Below, in pieces: positions 9,681-20,700 of a stretch of DNA of 42,958 nt; the stretch's first letter is position 1; each line of letters starts with the position of its first letter. Both the position numbers and the translations under genes were made by a program. The stretch is from Saccoglossus kowalevskii. Taxonomy: Eukaryota; Hemichordata; Enteropneusta; Harrimaniidae. Below the pieces are notes generated by a model. That model was given only the letters and a program-made list of their open reading frames with translations. It did no database searches and had not been told where the DNA came from. The stretch spans positions 230,315 through 273,272 of the forward strand of contig NW_003137826.1 in NCBI RefSeq assembly GCF_000003605.2, written 5' to 3'.

Positions 9681-10930
9681 TTATCTTCCTCTCTCTACAG
9701 AGTCTGTGATAGTATCACTGATCTGGTTTAATGACCGCTGGAGTTGGGGCCTGCAACCACATTTTACACTGTAGATAAGCTCGTCTGATGTTTGTTGTAT
9801 TGTTGAGGAACAGACAAGATTATTGAAGTCTAGTTCTTCCTTTGTATTGTGGTACTGTTCCGAAAGATATTCATCAAAATTGGAGCAGCCTGTACTCTTC
9901 AATCGTGACACAAAAAGCTTTTCAGCATTACTAATCATCTGTCGTATCAGTTTGTCTGCACCAAAGCCTTTCAGTAGCAATAGATCTATATATGTTTTCA
10001 GGCCAGCCAACTTTGGACCCACTTTGCTGGTACTGTCGCAACCACTGAGGGCATGGATGGATGGGAGACATGAAATCATACTGTTGTCCATTTGATCAAC
10101 TAACATGTGGACTGGTACTGTGTTTTTCTACTGTGTTCTCCCACTACAATCTTCACATGCAACAATTGAAGTTTCCAGGTTTTGTTGAAGTGGAAGATGA
10201 GGTTGAGAAATGCGTTGGTGTGTGGCGAGTCAACCAAGACTGACTGAAAACGGTGATTCATTACACAATTATTTATATGAAACATGATCCTTCTTCTTGG
10301 TTGCTTGAGAGCTGAGTTATCTTCATTTAATTGCCTGCCAACAGTTCCCCGCATTCATTGACGATTCTTGATATAGATAAAACATAATGTCTATCCTCGT
10401 GCACTCACCAGCTGTAGAATAGATGTTGGGACAGACTGTCAGCAAATTCACCAAATGGGTGAAGCCACATTTCTTTACTGGTAGTTTACGTGCAAGGACC
10501 ATGAGGTCAACAGTGGTCATCTGGGTATCACTCTTGACATTTCTTATCTTCTGTGGAAGTTTACTGACTAATTCTCTGGCCAAAGAAAATTTATCAGGCT
10601 TCTTCAATTTGATGCCGTCTTAAGGTAAGGAAGTGAGATATGCTGGTCAAGTTCAAACTTCAGCAGTTCTAACATAATAACTTCGTTCTCTAGCATAGTC
10701 AATGTACCTAATAGTTTCTGCAGCATTCTTTTTTGTAGAATTGTATTTCACAAAAACTGTTTTGCGGTTGGATGGGATTGTATCATGAAGGTGCCTATTT
10801 TTATCCTGCAATCTTGACAAATTGATAACTGTTTTCTCCAACTTTCAGACATTCTAGTAACCCATCAATACCATCCTGGGGTATTACGGCTCTTGTAGTG
10901 ATGTTCTAAAGTCTGTTTCCAGAGCCAATG
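9681..10930 (-). pseudogene. Decayed gene of an uncharacterised invertebrate family
   Basis: Four conserved-looking pieces follow one another on the minus strand in shifting frames. From 5' to 3': 10,841-10,653 (IRYIDYARERSY), 10,625-10,323 (DGIKLKKPDKFSLARELVSK ... DLMVLARKL), 10,320-10,100 (RFQSVLVDSPHTNAFLNLIF) and 10,106-9,681 (LPSIHALSGCDSTSKVGPKL). The HALTGCDTTS-type box and the VDSPDTDVFLNL-type box belong to a widespread, unnamed family of long invertebrate proteins often found near transposons. The intermediate stops and shifts mean it cannot be translated whole. The 5' part above about 10,930 is not recognisable. Function unknown. Confidence 0.55.
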
Positions 10931-11089
10931 CACATCGCATTTACCTGCTTTGTACAATAAATTTATGCAAAATATAATCCACAAATTATGAAGCGACCTG
11001 GACAATTTATTTCAGAAAATTCCCTCATTTCTTAATATGAGTATTTAGCTTTAGCTTATTTCATCTAACAGCTATATTATACTCAATAT

Positions 11090-12720
11090 CTTGGAAATAC
11101 TTAAACATATTTTTTGTAAGCAATAAAATCTGGATTCTGCTTAATATACTTTGCAACCAAAATAAGGAAATTTGCTAAGCATGTATAAGATTCATCTCCA
11201 AGTAATATTTGTTGTGCATCCAGATTTGCATGAAGACCTAGATTTCTACCCCAAAACATATTAAACGTTTCTCCAATGTCCACAACAATTTCACATTGGC
11301 AGAATAGGTGTCTCATCATGAAAGGAACAAAGGGTACAACGGTCGGAATCAGCCCTGGGTGGTTTCATCTTATGTAACAAAGTATTTGTGATAAGAATGC
11401 CGCTGTCTATTGTTATCAGAAGAGGTAGTTGATACACAGGCTGCCATCTTACTAAATTTGAGATATTTAATAACACTGTGAAAAATGTCTCATAACGAGG
11501 GAAAATAAATTTATAGTCCACTATACTTTGACTAACATTCCTAGTTGTTGTTTTTTTAATTTCAAGTGTATTGATACTATGTTTAAATTAAAGGCTCTTC
11601 CAATGGGTTTATTAGATTTAAGCTTGAGCCTATGAGGGACACACCCAATCAAGCCAAATCATTTCAATATACAATATTTAGGAACCCCTCTCTCCAAAAT
11701 ATCCTCCCATGACAATAACTGATCGCTGTTACTGTATATTTGTTTGACGTAAAAAAGTCCTGCATTACAAAATTCCTGTATAAAAACAGATTGTCCACCC
11801 ATCAGAATGTTTTTGTTATTCCATAAAAGTTTATCACAAATTTTAGTGACCTCTGCTGAACCTTTATCTGAAACAAGTTTTGTCCACATATCCAACATGG
11901 TCCTAAGACACCCAGGGAGCCTAACTGGCAAACATTTTGAGTCAAAGTTACATTTCAATAAAAAGGTCATGCCACCCATAAGTTTTCTTGTAAAAACTGT
12001 TTCGTCACATATCCTTCTCAGCCAATTTATTCTCCGAGCTGCATAAATAGCATGAATATCAGACATTGAAAGCCCCCTTTTTCAAAGCTACCTATAAATG
12101 TATTTCTGGCAATCCGGTCCGGACCCCTCCACAGAAATTTAAATAACAATGCATTAATCTCTTTGAGATACTTTGATGGTACATCAATAAGGTTTATGAT
12201 ATATTGAATTCTGGACATTGCCATAGTTTTAATTAGTATCTTCTCTGACAAGGTCAGATAGATCTCTGGATTTCCAAAAGTTGAGACTTTTTTTCATATT
12301 TTCTATTACATTGGCTAGATTGAGCTTGAAGGATGCATCCAATTCATGTGAAAAATATACACCAACAATCTTAATTAGCTGAGTTGGCCATCTGACAGGG
12401 AGTGGTTTTCACATGTTGTTCTTACATATTCCTAACCCTAATGCTTCACTTTTATCCATATTAATCTTTAGACCTGTTGAAAGCTAAAATTTTTCAATCA
12501 AATTTAGTAACTTTCTTGCTGACTCAACATCCTGAACCAGACATGTTAATTCATCCGCAAAAGCCACATATTTCACTTTAGTTTCTGCACATGTGATACC
12601 ACTAGTTTGCCAGGACATTTATCTGATGCAAATGACTTCAATGCAACATATGCCTTATCCAGGGTAATGAGACCCTCACAGATATCTGATTGCGCTGTTG
12701 TTAATTTGGGGATATTAGGA
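11090..12720 (-). pseudogene. LINE ORF2 reverse transcriptase and C-terminal region, broken
   Basis: The RT palm motif reads VKYVAFADELTCLVQD (box at 12,550-12,561: FADE instead of FADD), followed by LSTGLKINMDKSEALGLG and a segment IVGVYFSHELDASFKL. Downstream an open stretch at 12,066-11,659 contains RRINWLRRICDETVF and GCLRTMLDMWTKL, characteristic of the L1/Tx1 thumb and C-terminal half. A final RCTLCSFHDET...HLFCQC motif (about 11,345-11,290) is the C-terminal zinc knuckle. Frames change at least six times. The N-terminal RT motifs before about 12,720 are deleted or unrecognisable. Confidence 0.72.
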
Positions 12721-13589
12721 TTCTAAAGAAAATCTACACCCACCCCAGAATCGAAGCCTTTAACAGTAGTGAAATACAATTGCTCATGAAATAACCTGAT
12801 TTCTTTGTTAATTTTGGCTGAATTGCTGATTAATTTATTATTGCTTCCAATAATTTTGAATAATTGTTTTTCTCACCCAACTCGTACTAATTCGAACGCT
12901 ACCTAATAATATATCCTTCTGTAGCACAATTATATTCGTGTTGCAATGCATCCCTGACACTCTAGTTGAGTTACCTTGCTTTTCTACTACTGAACTTAAT
13001 TGATACTTGTTTGATCTTGTATTTGATCCAAGCTCATTTCACTTCATCGTCTGTCAGATCACTACGTTCAATTACCCAAGTATTAAATTTATCATTGTTT
13101 AACTCGACATATTTAGTATCATGTAACAAACATAAAAAAATGTTTTTGTGACTGTTGTCTCTCCTAATTTTTTTTGTAAGTGCAAATTGCAAGTGCTAGT
13201 GCTGAGACATAGTGCATTTTGTCACAGAAGTCATATTCATGTTTGGGACTACATGACAGAGCTGTGTGGCCATCTCCCTATCAAATGGCAATTTAAATGC
13301 GTTATCCTGGCGTCAACCAGGCTCGGTTCCCCAAAAGTCGCATTCATTAGTGAATGAATCTCAGCTAGTGGAATTGGCTTTCCCATTGAGTCTGTGGCAC
13401 ACTCACCCAGGGTAGGGGACAACCATGTAACACACTGTTATTTTCCAATATGATGGTCCCCTCTTAGTGTCATTCCAAGATAATTCCAAAATTATTGCTG
13501 CATGATCTTAGAATGATTCAATACCTGTACTATGTGTATCTGCTAGTAATGCATCCTACTTTGAATAGTTTCTAGGTGAAAACGTTTCC
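12721..13589 (-). other. Strongly degraded middle of LINE ORF2
   Basis: Between the endonuclease and the RT palm. Fragments such as LNCHLIGRWPH can be read but I cannot assign them with confidence. A 20-base match to the DIRS end lies at 13,059-13,078. Confidence 0.35.
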
Positions 13590-14171
13590 ATTTATATTCT
13601 TGCTTATCTACGTTCATCACTCTCCATACATCGATCAAATCGAAAGCCTCAATTGTTTCACATAAGAGTTCAATGGATTTAGTCCAAGGTTTAGGATTCC
13701 CACCCCTTCTATCTAATTGGTTGTCTAGAGCAACATTGTGGTAACCACCCCATACAATATCTGCGTCTGGGTCAGAAGCTAACGGCCTAAGCTTTTCAAT
13801 TATTTTTTAAGAAAGTTCATATGGTTTGTTTAGTCATTGGGTGCACAAGAATTGACAAGTATACGGTGTTCCTCTGCTACATTAGCATAAATAATCAAGT
13901 ATCTGCCCTCTGGATCCGCACAAACATTCTGTATGTCATAATCACTATTTCTAATTATTGTTAGAACCCCTCTACTGCTGTTAGTCCCATGCAAGAACAC
14001 TATGTTACCCTTTATCTGTCTATCCCAATATGTTGTATTATTACTACTATGTAGCATTATAATATCTGCTTTGATATTAGCTAGACATCTCAATACCATA
14101 TTGCTTTTCCTGTAGTTACCAAGTTCCCTCACATTTAGCGACAATATTTTTAAGGTATATATTGATTGCAT
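13590..14171 (-). pseudogene. LINE ORF2 endonuclease domain (APE-like), broken
   Basis: The first 113 codons (14,171-13,830) are open: ILSLNVRELGNYRKSNMV (normally SxNVRGL), ADIIMLHSSNNT where LQETHS is expected, GTNSSRGVLTIIRN, and VNSCAPND where VNVYAPN is usual. The metal-binding Glu of the QET motif is therefore gone. After a stop the frame resumes with DADIVWGGYHNVALDNQLDR (the GGDFN-like box degraded) and KPWTKSIELLCETIEAFDLI, then DVWR, to about 13,590. This domain would nick target DNA to prime reverse transcription; here it is inactive. Confidence 0.75.
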
Positions 14172-14599
14172 AATAAATTGTATTTGCTTTGTATTAAGTA
14201 TAAGCAGGTTTTAAATAGGTTTTGTGATCAAGAATATTTGTATTTTTTAAAAATCACTGGGGTGATTTTAACCTCCATGCTAACAAGAACCCAAACAACT
14301 AACAAAAAGACAAGGGAAAAACAACCCTCCCCCAATAGGCATGTCATTGCCATAATAAGGAATAGAAATATCCCCACAGAGGCATGACCAGCAATCCCAT
14401 AAACATCATAAAATGCTATCCAATCAGAACAATGTCACCATTAACCCCAGACAAAACTTATCGCTTCAGGGTAAACATCTACTTTGCTTTAACCCAGCTT
14501 ATCAAAAATGTTTTCAAAGCATACTTAATCTTTAATGTTACCTGTCGCATGAACATTAGTTACTCAGTTATATAATTCGCTCTTAGAGGGTCCACTGTC

Positions 14600-15568
14600 G
14601 GCTGTACTGTCCAACTATAAAAAATTTCAGCAAGTTCATTGTAATGCTGTACTTTTGATTTCAACCATGTTAAACGTCTTTCAAACAGCGATTTTAGTCA
14701 TTCTGTTCTTCATATGGTTTCCCACCAATAAATAGTGTACTATTCTGGAACCTTGTTTTTTTCCCCTCGCTGTAGGCTTTCTCAATAATTGGCAGCATTT
14801 CCCGCCTTTTATTGTAATCACCAATCTTCTTTCACGTATATCGCAGATTCACCTAATACTCTTCTGGATTTGAACAGTATGCTCCTTCTAACGATATAAA
14901 CATTTGGCTATGACAGGACGAGGTCTTCCTTGCTTGTCGATTTTACGCGGTCATGCCGGAACCCAGCGGGCATTTCCCACGGCATATGTATCTAGTCAAA
15001 ATTTATCTTGAACTATTTCTCTGATCTTTTTCAATTCTTTGCCTTCCCCGTCTACCTGAATACCATAAAACCTTAGATTGTACCCATGCGAATACCGCTA
15101 CATTTTGATATTATCGTTTTCAATCTTTCCGTTCTCACTGGCAGATGTTTCACTTCTGCTTCAGGTCGTCCATCTTTCGGGTAATTTCATGAATCCCCGT
15201 TACATTTGATGTCACCGACTGTTCTAAGTCTCTCTGTTTCTGTTCAATACATTCTATTCTCTGGACCAACTTAGCCACATCTTTGAATCCTTCAACTACA
15301 GTATGTACATCTTTAAAACCCTCGGTCACGATTTTTGATTTTCAATAGGTCGAACGTCCTTTGTCACTGCGTCATCGCTCGATTCGTTTCCTTTGCTATG
15401 TTGGTTTCCTGTAATCTTCTTTTGGTCTCCAGCTTTCTTATCTTTATCTGTTTTCTTTCCAGCACCAGGCATTCTTGTTCTTGGTATATTTAAAGTACCC
15501 CGCACTACTTTACATCTGTGAGAGAATATTTCTATCTTATAAATTTGCAAATATCCGGGAGCTAACAA
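14600..15568 (-). pseudogene. LINE ORF1 (RNA-binding chaperone), broken
   Basis: The N-terminal 80 codons (15,568-15,326) are open, basic and Ser/Lys-rich (AGKKTDKDKKAGDQKK). A coiled-coil-like segment follows (LVQRIECIEQKQRDLEQSV), then, after frame breaks, GRPRPV-like and a C-terminal-domain stretch YNKRREMLPIIEKAYSEGK, then TRFQNSTLFIGGKPY at about 14,700-14,830. This order (basic tail, coiled coil, RRM, CTD) is that of L1-type ORF1 proteins, which coat the element RNA. At least six stops follow the first 80 codons. Confidence 0.7.
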
Positions 15569-15697
15569 CAGACTACCAAAGCTACACGAATAACATCACG
15601 TGACCCCATCGATTAAACGCTTAGTTACTTAGTTCACTGTCATCTCTGTCTCCTAAGTTACACCATTCTAGCAGTCTTCCTCATGCTTTAGGAGAAA

Positions 15698-16648
15698 TTT
15701 ATCGCTACATGCACAGCATGTCTGCTGACAATGGTGACATATGTGAGCATTTATTTTCAATAAATAAGCTGCATATAGTCGATAATAAGTGCTGTGTCTA
15801 TTATAGATGCATACCGTAGACGATATAAAAAAGTGTCCTGTATATGAGCACTTATATGACCGGGTGTTTTAGGTTGAAACATTGCATGTGTTTTTGTTTT
15901 AAGAGGTGCTTCAAAATAAAACAGTTCGGAAGAAAAGTGTTTAGTTACTCTTATAAATTTGTGTACATGTCGTATACATAAACACTTATAAAACATGCAT
16001 AGTCCGGTGTTTTACCTTGAAACAATGCATGCGTGTTTGTTTTCCGGAGTGCCACAAAATAAAACAGTTTGAAAGACAAGTGTTTTAGTTACTCATACGA
16101 ACTTTTGTACATTTCATATATATAAACACTCATGAAACTATGCATTTGTGTTTGTATTAGAAAATGCTTCAAAATAAAACAATTTAGAGAGGTGTTTTAG
16201 TTAATCTAATAAACATAATTATGTCTTATACATTAATTTATAGTCTGGTGTTTTGGGTTGACACATCGTTGGCGATTTTGTTTTCTGAAGTGTTTTAAAT
16301 ATTTTTCAAGAAAAATGTTTAAATCACATGTGCCAGTGCTCAGATGCGATTGGAACTACAACTACCGTTCACCAAGTGCAGAGTATCACAATACACCGCG
16401 TGTCTCGATTTCTAATTGTACCTTTGGTTGGTAAGACCATATAGGTTGGTAAGACAATATAAGCGTAAATACAATTAATTCTTCCACAATTATTACCCAT
16501 CTCATTATTGTCTAATTGGCGTATATACTATAATGTTTACTTAGGAGTCTCCGGACTTTTCACTCAATTTTATTAATACAGCTTACATAAAGTTGTATGA
16601 AATTGTCCATAAATGTCCCTACATTTCAATGACACATTTATGTCTCCG
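15698..16648 (+). repeat. Left arm, block A, of a large inverted repeat
   Basis: Its reverse complement recurs at about 40,125-41,048. Matching landmarks include ATTTATCGCTACATGCACAG / GCCACATGCACAG, GCATATAGTCGATAATAAG, GTTGAAACATTGCATGTG and TTACTTAGGAGTCTCCGGAC (16,541-16,560 against 40,202-40,221). Identity looks around 75-85% with indels. The first 600 bases contain three to four tandem units of 110-145 bases that begin GTGTTTTAGTTACTC. Confidence 0.85.
15938..16310 (+). repeat. Tandem ~110-145-base units with a GTGTTTTAGTTA start
   Basis: Units begin at 15,938, 16,080 and 16,191, each with GTGTTT(T)AGTTA, a run of TATACATAAACACT-type sequence, a GGTGTTTT motif and a CAAAATAAAACA tail. 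A further, more divergent unit precedes them. The same array appears inverted at about 40,500-40,900. Confidence 0.75.
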
Positions 16649-16808
16649 TAAAACCGTCAGTGTTTTATTTTGAAAAAGTGTATTTTTGTGTGTTTACACT
16701 GTGCTTAATTTTCATCAAAAAGTGTTTTTATATCTCCCCCCCGAAATACTAAAACACTACTGTTTTGATAGAAAATACAAGTGTTTTATTATATAATAAA
16801 TTAAAACA
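16649..16808. other. Sequence between block A and the BEL element
   Basis: Rich in GTGTTTTA/TAAAACAC motifs, like the neighbouring tandem units, but without a match in the right arm, where the corresponding bases run straight into block B. It may belong to the arm or to the insertion. Confidence 0.35.
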
Positions 16809-17582
16809 GTGTTACGGCCAAATCAACATTTTATGTATTTAATTGCTCTTATATTTTTTTGTATTTACTGCATGCTATGCTATATATTATTTACTGTAAA
16901 CTTGGATAAAGCCATGTGGCGAATAGCGCCATCCAGAGTTATTGGTGAAAGTTATTCATAGTGTCTTATCTGAGATTAAAAACGGATGGGTTGGCAGTGT
17001 GACTCAACCAACTGTACAGTACGGATGTACGCTTTTGATAATGATTCACATGTGTTCTTTTCGCGGTTTAATTTTAGTGCCATTATATCGTACACTGTTT
17101 ACTGTGTCATTACATTGATTTTAAGTATCAACTTCACTATAGCCAGAACAACCACGACTTCAGTATAGATTCAAATAAGTTTGACTATACTTCTTCATTT
17201 AGTTTACATAGTTTTATTTTAGGAAACTTTGTTGGTTTCAAGTACAACCATTGTTAGTGTACTAGTTGCACTGTCTATTTCTCAGAGCTATTTATAGAAC
17301 TTAAACTTGTCCATGCATGCATATAGATATTAGGTTACTTGGAAAAGTCATTCCAAGCATATTACAATTATACAGTGTCTTTGTTAAAGACAGGCTGAGC
17401 ATTATAAGCCATGAAGTACTATGTGTATTTTTAGATATTTTTCACTGTGTGTACATCACTAGAAATGTGTTTTCTTTATTTCATCATTGTATATGTATTT
17501 ATTATTTGGTTTGTGTTACATTTCAGTTAATTGTCATTCTACATTCGCTATATGGAATAAAGAATCATGATTCAGAAAACAG
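16809..17582 (+). repeat. 5' LTR of the BEL/Pao element
   Basis: From about 17,121 it matches 20,701-21,010 closely (AACTTTGTTGGTTTCAAGTA, then CAACCATTGTTAGTGTACTA). The part before 17,121 has no counterpart in the downstream copy. It begins TGTTACGG and ends GAAAACA. An AATAAA at about 17,557 suits a poly(A) signal. The left border is a guess. Confidence 0.6.
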
Positions 17583-17597
17583 ACTTTTGTTCAATTA

Positions 17598-18195
17598 GTG
17601 TGGAAGAACGCATTGGCGAGAGCGAATGCAGTACAGCCAGGAGAATACCAGTATCCAGAAAACATAAAACAGCTAGTCAAGAAGCTGCCCTCGACCTTTC
17701 ATGATAAGTGGAGTACCAAGGTACAAGGAATCAGAGATAATAATGGAATAGTTGCATTCAGACATCTAGTTAGCTTTGTAAAGAAAGAAGCCAAGTAAGC
17801 AAATGACCCAATGTATGGAAAGGAGGCAATGAGTGTTGAACAGAATAAGAGTGTCCAGAAAACCACCAAACAACAACGCTATCGCTCCTATAACAAGGGT
17901 GGCACCTATGCTACAACCACAAAAGGAGAAAGAAGAGAATAACATAGCACAGACCCCAGTAGAACAAAATATACCGTGGAATAAGCCGCAGACTAAGGCA
18001 CTAGAAAAGCCTTGTATATATTGCAAGGACCCCTCCATACTGTGGAGACTTGTAAATCGTTTACTTCATTTTCACATGTGGACAAAATTAAGTTCCTAAA
18101 AGGCATGGGTGTTTGTTTTGAGTGTTTGAAATCTGGTCATCTAAGAAAGGTGTGTCGACAGACAGTAACATGTTCTGTATGCAATTCAGCATGAT
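17598..18195 (+). pseudogene. BEL/Pao gag with CCHC knuckles, broken
   Basis: Reads PGEYQYPENIKQLVKKLP and a short KWSTKVQGIRD segment (gag core), a polar linker with stops, then, from about 18,012, a CIYCKDP / TVETCKSFTS cluster (one base out of frame with the next), KIKFLKGMGVCFECLKSGHL, RKVC and TCSVCNSA. These cysteine clusters are the nucleocapsid-like end of Pao-type gag, which packages RNA. Two or more frameshifts separate the pieces. Confidence 0.72.
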
Positions 18196-18249
18196 GACCA
18201 ATTCAGTCAAAGAACGGACCTGAAAGTTAATCCACCTTATCATCAAAAT

Positions 18250-18765
18250 GTGAGTGCTTGTGCACAGAGTCATATGGGGACGGGCGATATTCAATGTACC
18301 ATGGCAATTATTCCAGTCATGGTTAAGGCTAAGAATAGTAACAGTGACAGGGCTATTGCAACATATGACTTTTTGGATCCTTGTAGTAGCATTTCATTTT
18401 GCACGGAAAGTTTAGTTAGGCAGCTAGGATTGAGTGGTAGAAAGGTAAAGATCATACTAGACACGATGGGTGCACCTCACACTATGACCACTTATATTGT
18501 GAACGGTCTAGAAGTCTGTGATCTACAATGCAAAGAAGTAGTAGATCTTCCAAAGATATACACTAAAGGCAAAATGCCTGTATCACATCATTATGTTCCC
18601 ATTCAAAAAGACATATCACAATGGCCACAACTGCAAGATGTTGTTTTACCAGAAATTGATGCAGATGTTAGGATATTGATAGGTAATGCAGTGGCAGATG
18701 CCTACGCACCTATAAAAACAGTGACAGAAGTCCACATGCGACTAAAACACGTCTTGAATGGGTGA
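18250..18765 (+). pseudogene. BEL/Pao aspartic protease region (DUF1758/peptidase A17-like)
   Basis: An open frame of 171 codons. It carries QCTMAIIPVMVKAKN, then ATYDFLDPCSSISFCTESL where the family usually has a LDxGSxxxF active-site box: the Asp is kept but the Gly is replaced by Cys. WPQLQDVVLPEIDADVRILI with IGNA follows, typical of the A17 protease region just before the RT. The protein would cut the polyprotein; the altered box suggests it no longer does. Confidence 0.75.
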
Positions 18766-18773
18766 TATGAAAC

Positions 18774-19867
18774 ATGGTTCGTGAAATTAAATCAGACAAA
18801 ATGCAAGATACATTTTCGGTTAACAGAGCTGAAGTTCTTGCTATAAAAGAAATGGAAGAACTCAATCATAGAAGAGCTCCACCAATCTTGATTTCCCTGA
18901 GAGTTCAATTGATGATAATAAAAGATGATAAGAAATTCATTGAGAAGGTAGAAAACTCCCTCAAACATGTCAATGGCCATTACCAAATTGCCTCACCATT
19001 CCGTAATGATGATGTGAAGTTACCCAATAAACAACATCTTGCTATGCAGAGATTCAAATTTCTTGAACGTAAAATGAAAAGAAATTAGAAATGTCATGCA
19101 GATTACACATCTTTTATGAGTGACATCAGGTTATGCAGAAAATGCTGAAACACTGAACAGAGATGATGGAAAGGTATGGTATATACCCCACCATGTATTT
19201 TTTTTACTTCTCAGGAATATCAGGAAATATCCTTGAGTAAGTTATTATTATCTGGGCCAGACTTAACAAACAAGCTTGTGGGTGTGCTACTTAGATTCAG
19301 ACAAGAAGCAGTAGCCTTGATGGCAGATATTGAGGCTATGTTCCATCAGGTGAGAGTATTAGACGAAGACTGTGATTTTACTGGTGGCCAGATGGAAATC
19401 TTGACACGGAACCAGAAATCTACAAGATGGTGGTTCATTTATTTGGAGCATTCTCTTCACCAAGCTACTCAAATTCTGCATTACGTAAAACGGCGGAAGA
19501 TCATAAACACATGTTTGATCCCACAATTGCTGATACAGTTATACGTAATTTCTATATTGACGACTGTCTGAATTCTGCAGACACTGTGACTGCAATCATG
19601 TTAGCCAAGGGTCTAATACATATATGTCGGAACGGTGGGTTTCACCTTACAAAATGGGTAAGCAACAATCATGCTGTTCTAGACTCAATTCAATTGGAAC
19701 AGCGAGCTAAGGAGATTAAATGTCTAAATTTGGATTATTACAAACATCCAATTGAGCGTGCCCTAGGTGTATATTGGTCAATTGAATGTGATACACTGGG
19801 ATTCAAGATTGTCATACAGACAGACAGACAGACCACCCACAAGAAGGGGAATTCTTTCTATCGTTAG
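18774..19867 (+). pseudogene. BEL/Pao reverse transcriptase, broken
   Basis: Three frames share the domain. 18,774-19,088 has NGHYQIASPFRNDDVKLPNK; 19,176-19,390 has [38 protein letters not shown]; 19,427-19,867 has [59 protein letters not shown] and ERALGVYWSIECDTLGFKIV. The catalytic YIDD box (19,553-19,564) is intact. A (CAGA)4 run at 19,817-19,832 sits exactly where the frame is lost. Order and motifs are those of Pao-type RT. Confidence 0.82.
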
Positions 19868-20433
19868 TTCAGTTTATGATTCCCTGGACTTGAATGGGAC
19901 CAGCAAATGTGACTAGCAGATCTACAAAAATGCAAACATGGTTAATCGATCTTCCATGTCCAGTGAACATTTTTGAGAAGTGAGAATGTAAGCCGATATC
20001 AGATCCATAATTTGATGCCAATGAGAATGGATATAGTACTGCTTCGTATCTCCGCGTCATTAATGATGATGGGAAGATTCATTGTTCCCCTCATACTAGG
20101 GAAATCACGGGTTGCACCCTTAAAGAAGATAACCATCCCTCATATGGAGCCCACTGCTTTAATAAGATGATACAACATGAACTGGATTACAAGATCAATG
20201 ATTCATTTTTCTGGACAGACAGTAAATCAGTCTTTAGATACTGTGCAAATGAGTCAACTAGATTTCACACCTATGTTGCTAATCGTGTGGCAGTTATTCA
20301 GGAAGGATCCAAAATGCAACAATGGAAGTTTGTTGACACAAAATGCAATCTTATTGTTCTAATCAGACGTTCCCAGATGCCTCCGAAATGCAAACCAGCT
20401 GGAGGGTTGAACGTCCATGTTACATTGTCTTGA
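19868..20433 (+). pseudogene. BEL/Pao RNase H region, broken
   Basis: Traces of ASYLRVINDDGKIHC and LKKITIPHME precede the open frame 20,167-20,433 with MIQHELDYKINDSFFWTDSK, SVFRYCANESTRFHTYVANR and MQQWKFVDTKCN. The FFWTDSKSVLRY box and the following WxxVxxxxNPAD-like stretch are standard for BEL elements. The latter is degraded. Confidence 0.72.
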
Positions 20434-20436
20434 CGT

Positions 20437-20700
20437 AATGCCCCGCTTATTTTCACTTGATTTCATTTTGCAATCTCTTCTTGAAGTTCTCTTTTAGCCC
20501 ATACAAAGTTTGTACCATTATCTGACCTTATCACTTTGACTGGAGTCTGTATCAAGAAAGTGCGTCCCCTCAAGATGTATTGCATCGGTTGTCAAGCATG
20601 TAAAACAATTCCATACCTCTTGACCTACTGCGTCCTCGTTTGACATCTATTGGTCAAAAGTAATCTACACCAGTATGATTGAATGGGGCTTCACCTGGGG
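20437..20700 (-). pseudogene. BEL/Pao integrase core fragment in reverse orientation
   Basis: The minus strand reads APFNHTGVDYF (first catalytic Asp region), PIDVKRGRS, a FTCLTTDAIHLE-like stretch after a shift, TPVKVIRSDNGTNFVWAKRE (second Asp region) and LQEEIAK. In BEL elements the integrase follows RNase H on the same strand. Here it is inverted, with the junctions at about 20,436 and 20,700, so an internal inversion has occurred. The C-terminal part with the third catalytic residue is missing. Confidence 0.75.

Larger units (their letters stand above)
11090..15568 (-). mobile_element. Degenerate L1/Tx1-like non-LTR retrotransposon (LINE)
   Basis: ORF1 (14,600-15,568), an endonuclease (13,590-14,171), a reverse transcriptase and a C-terminal Cys/His motif (about 11,250-11,350) occur in canonical order on the minus strand, over about 4.5 kb. 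Stops and deletions are spread throughout. The ORF1 C-terminal domain and the EN/RT motifs point to the L1 group, in particular the Tx1-like elements of aquatic animals. The 3' limit is uncertain; no poly(A) tail is obvious at 11,090. Confidence 0.8.
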
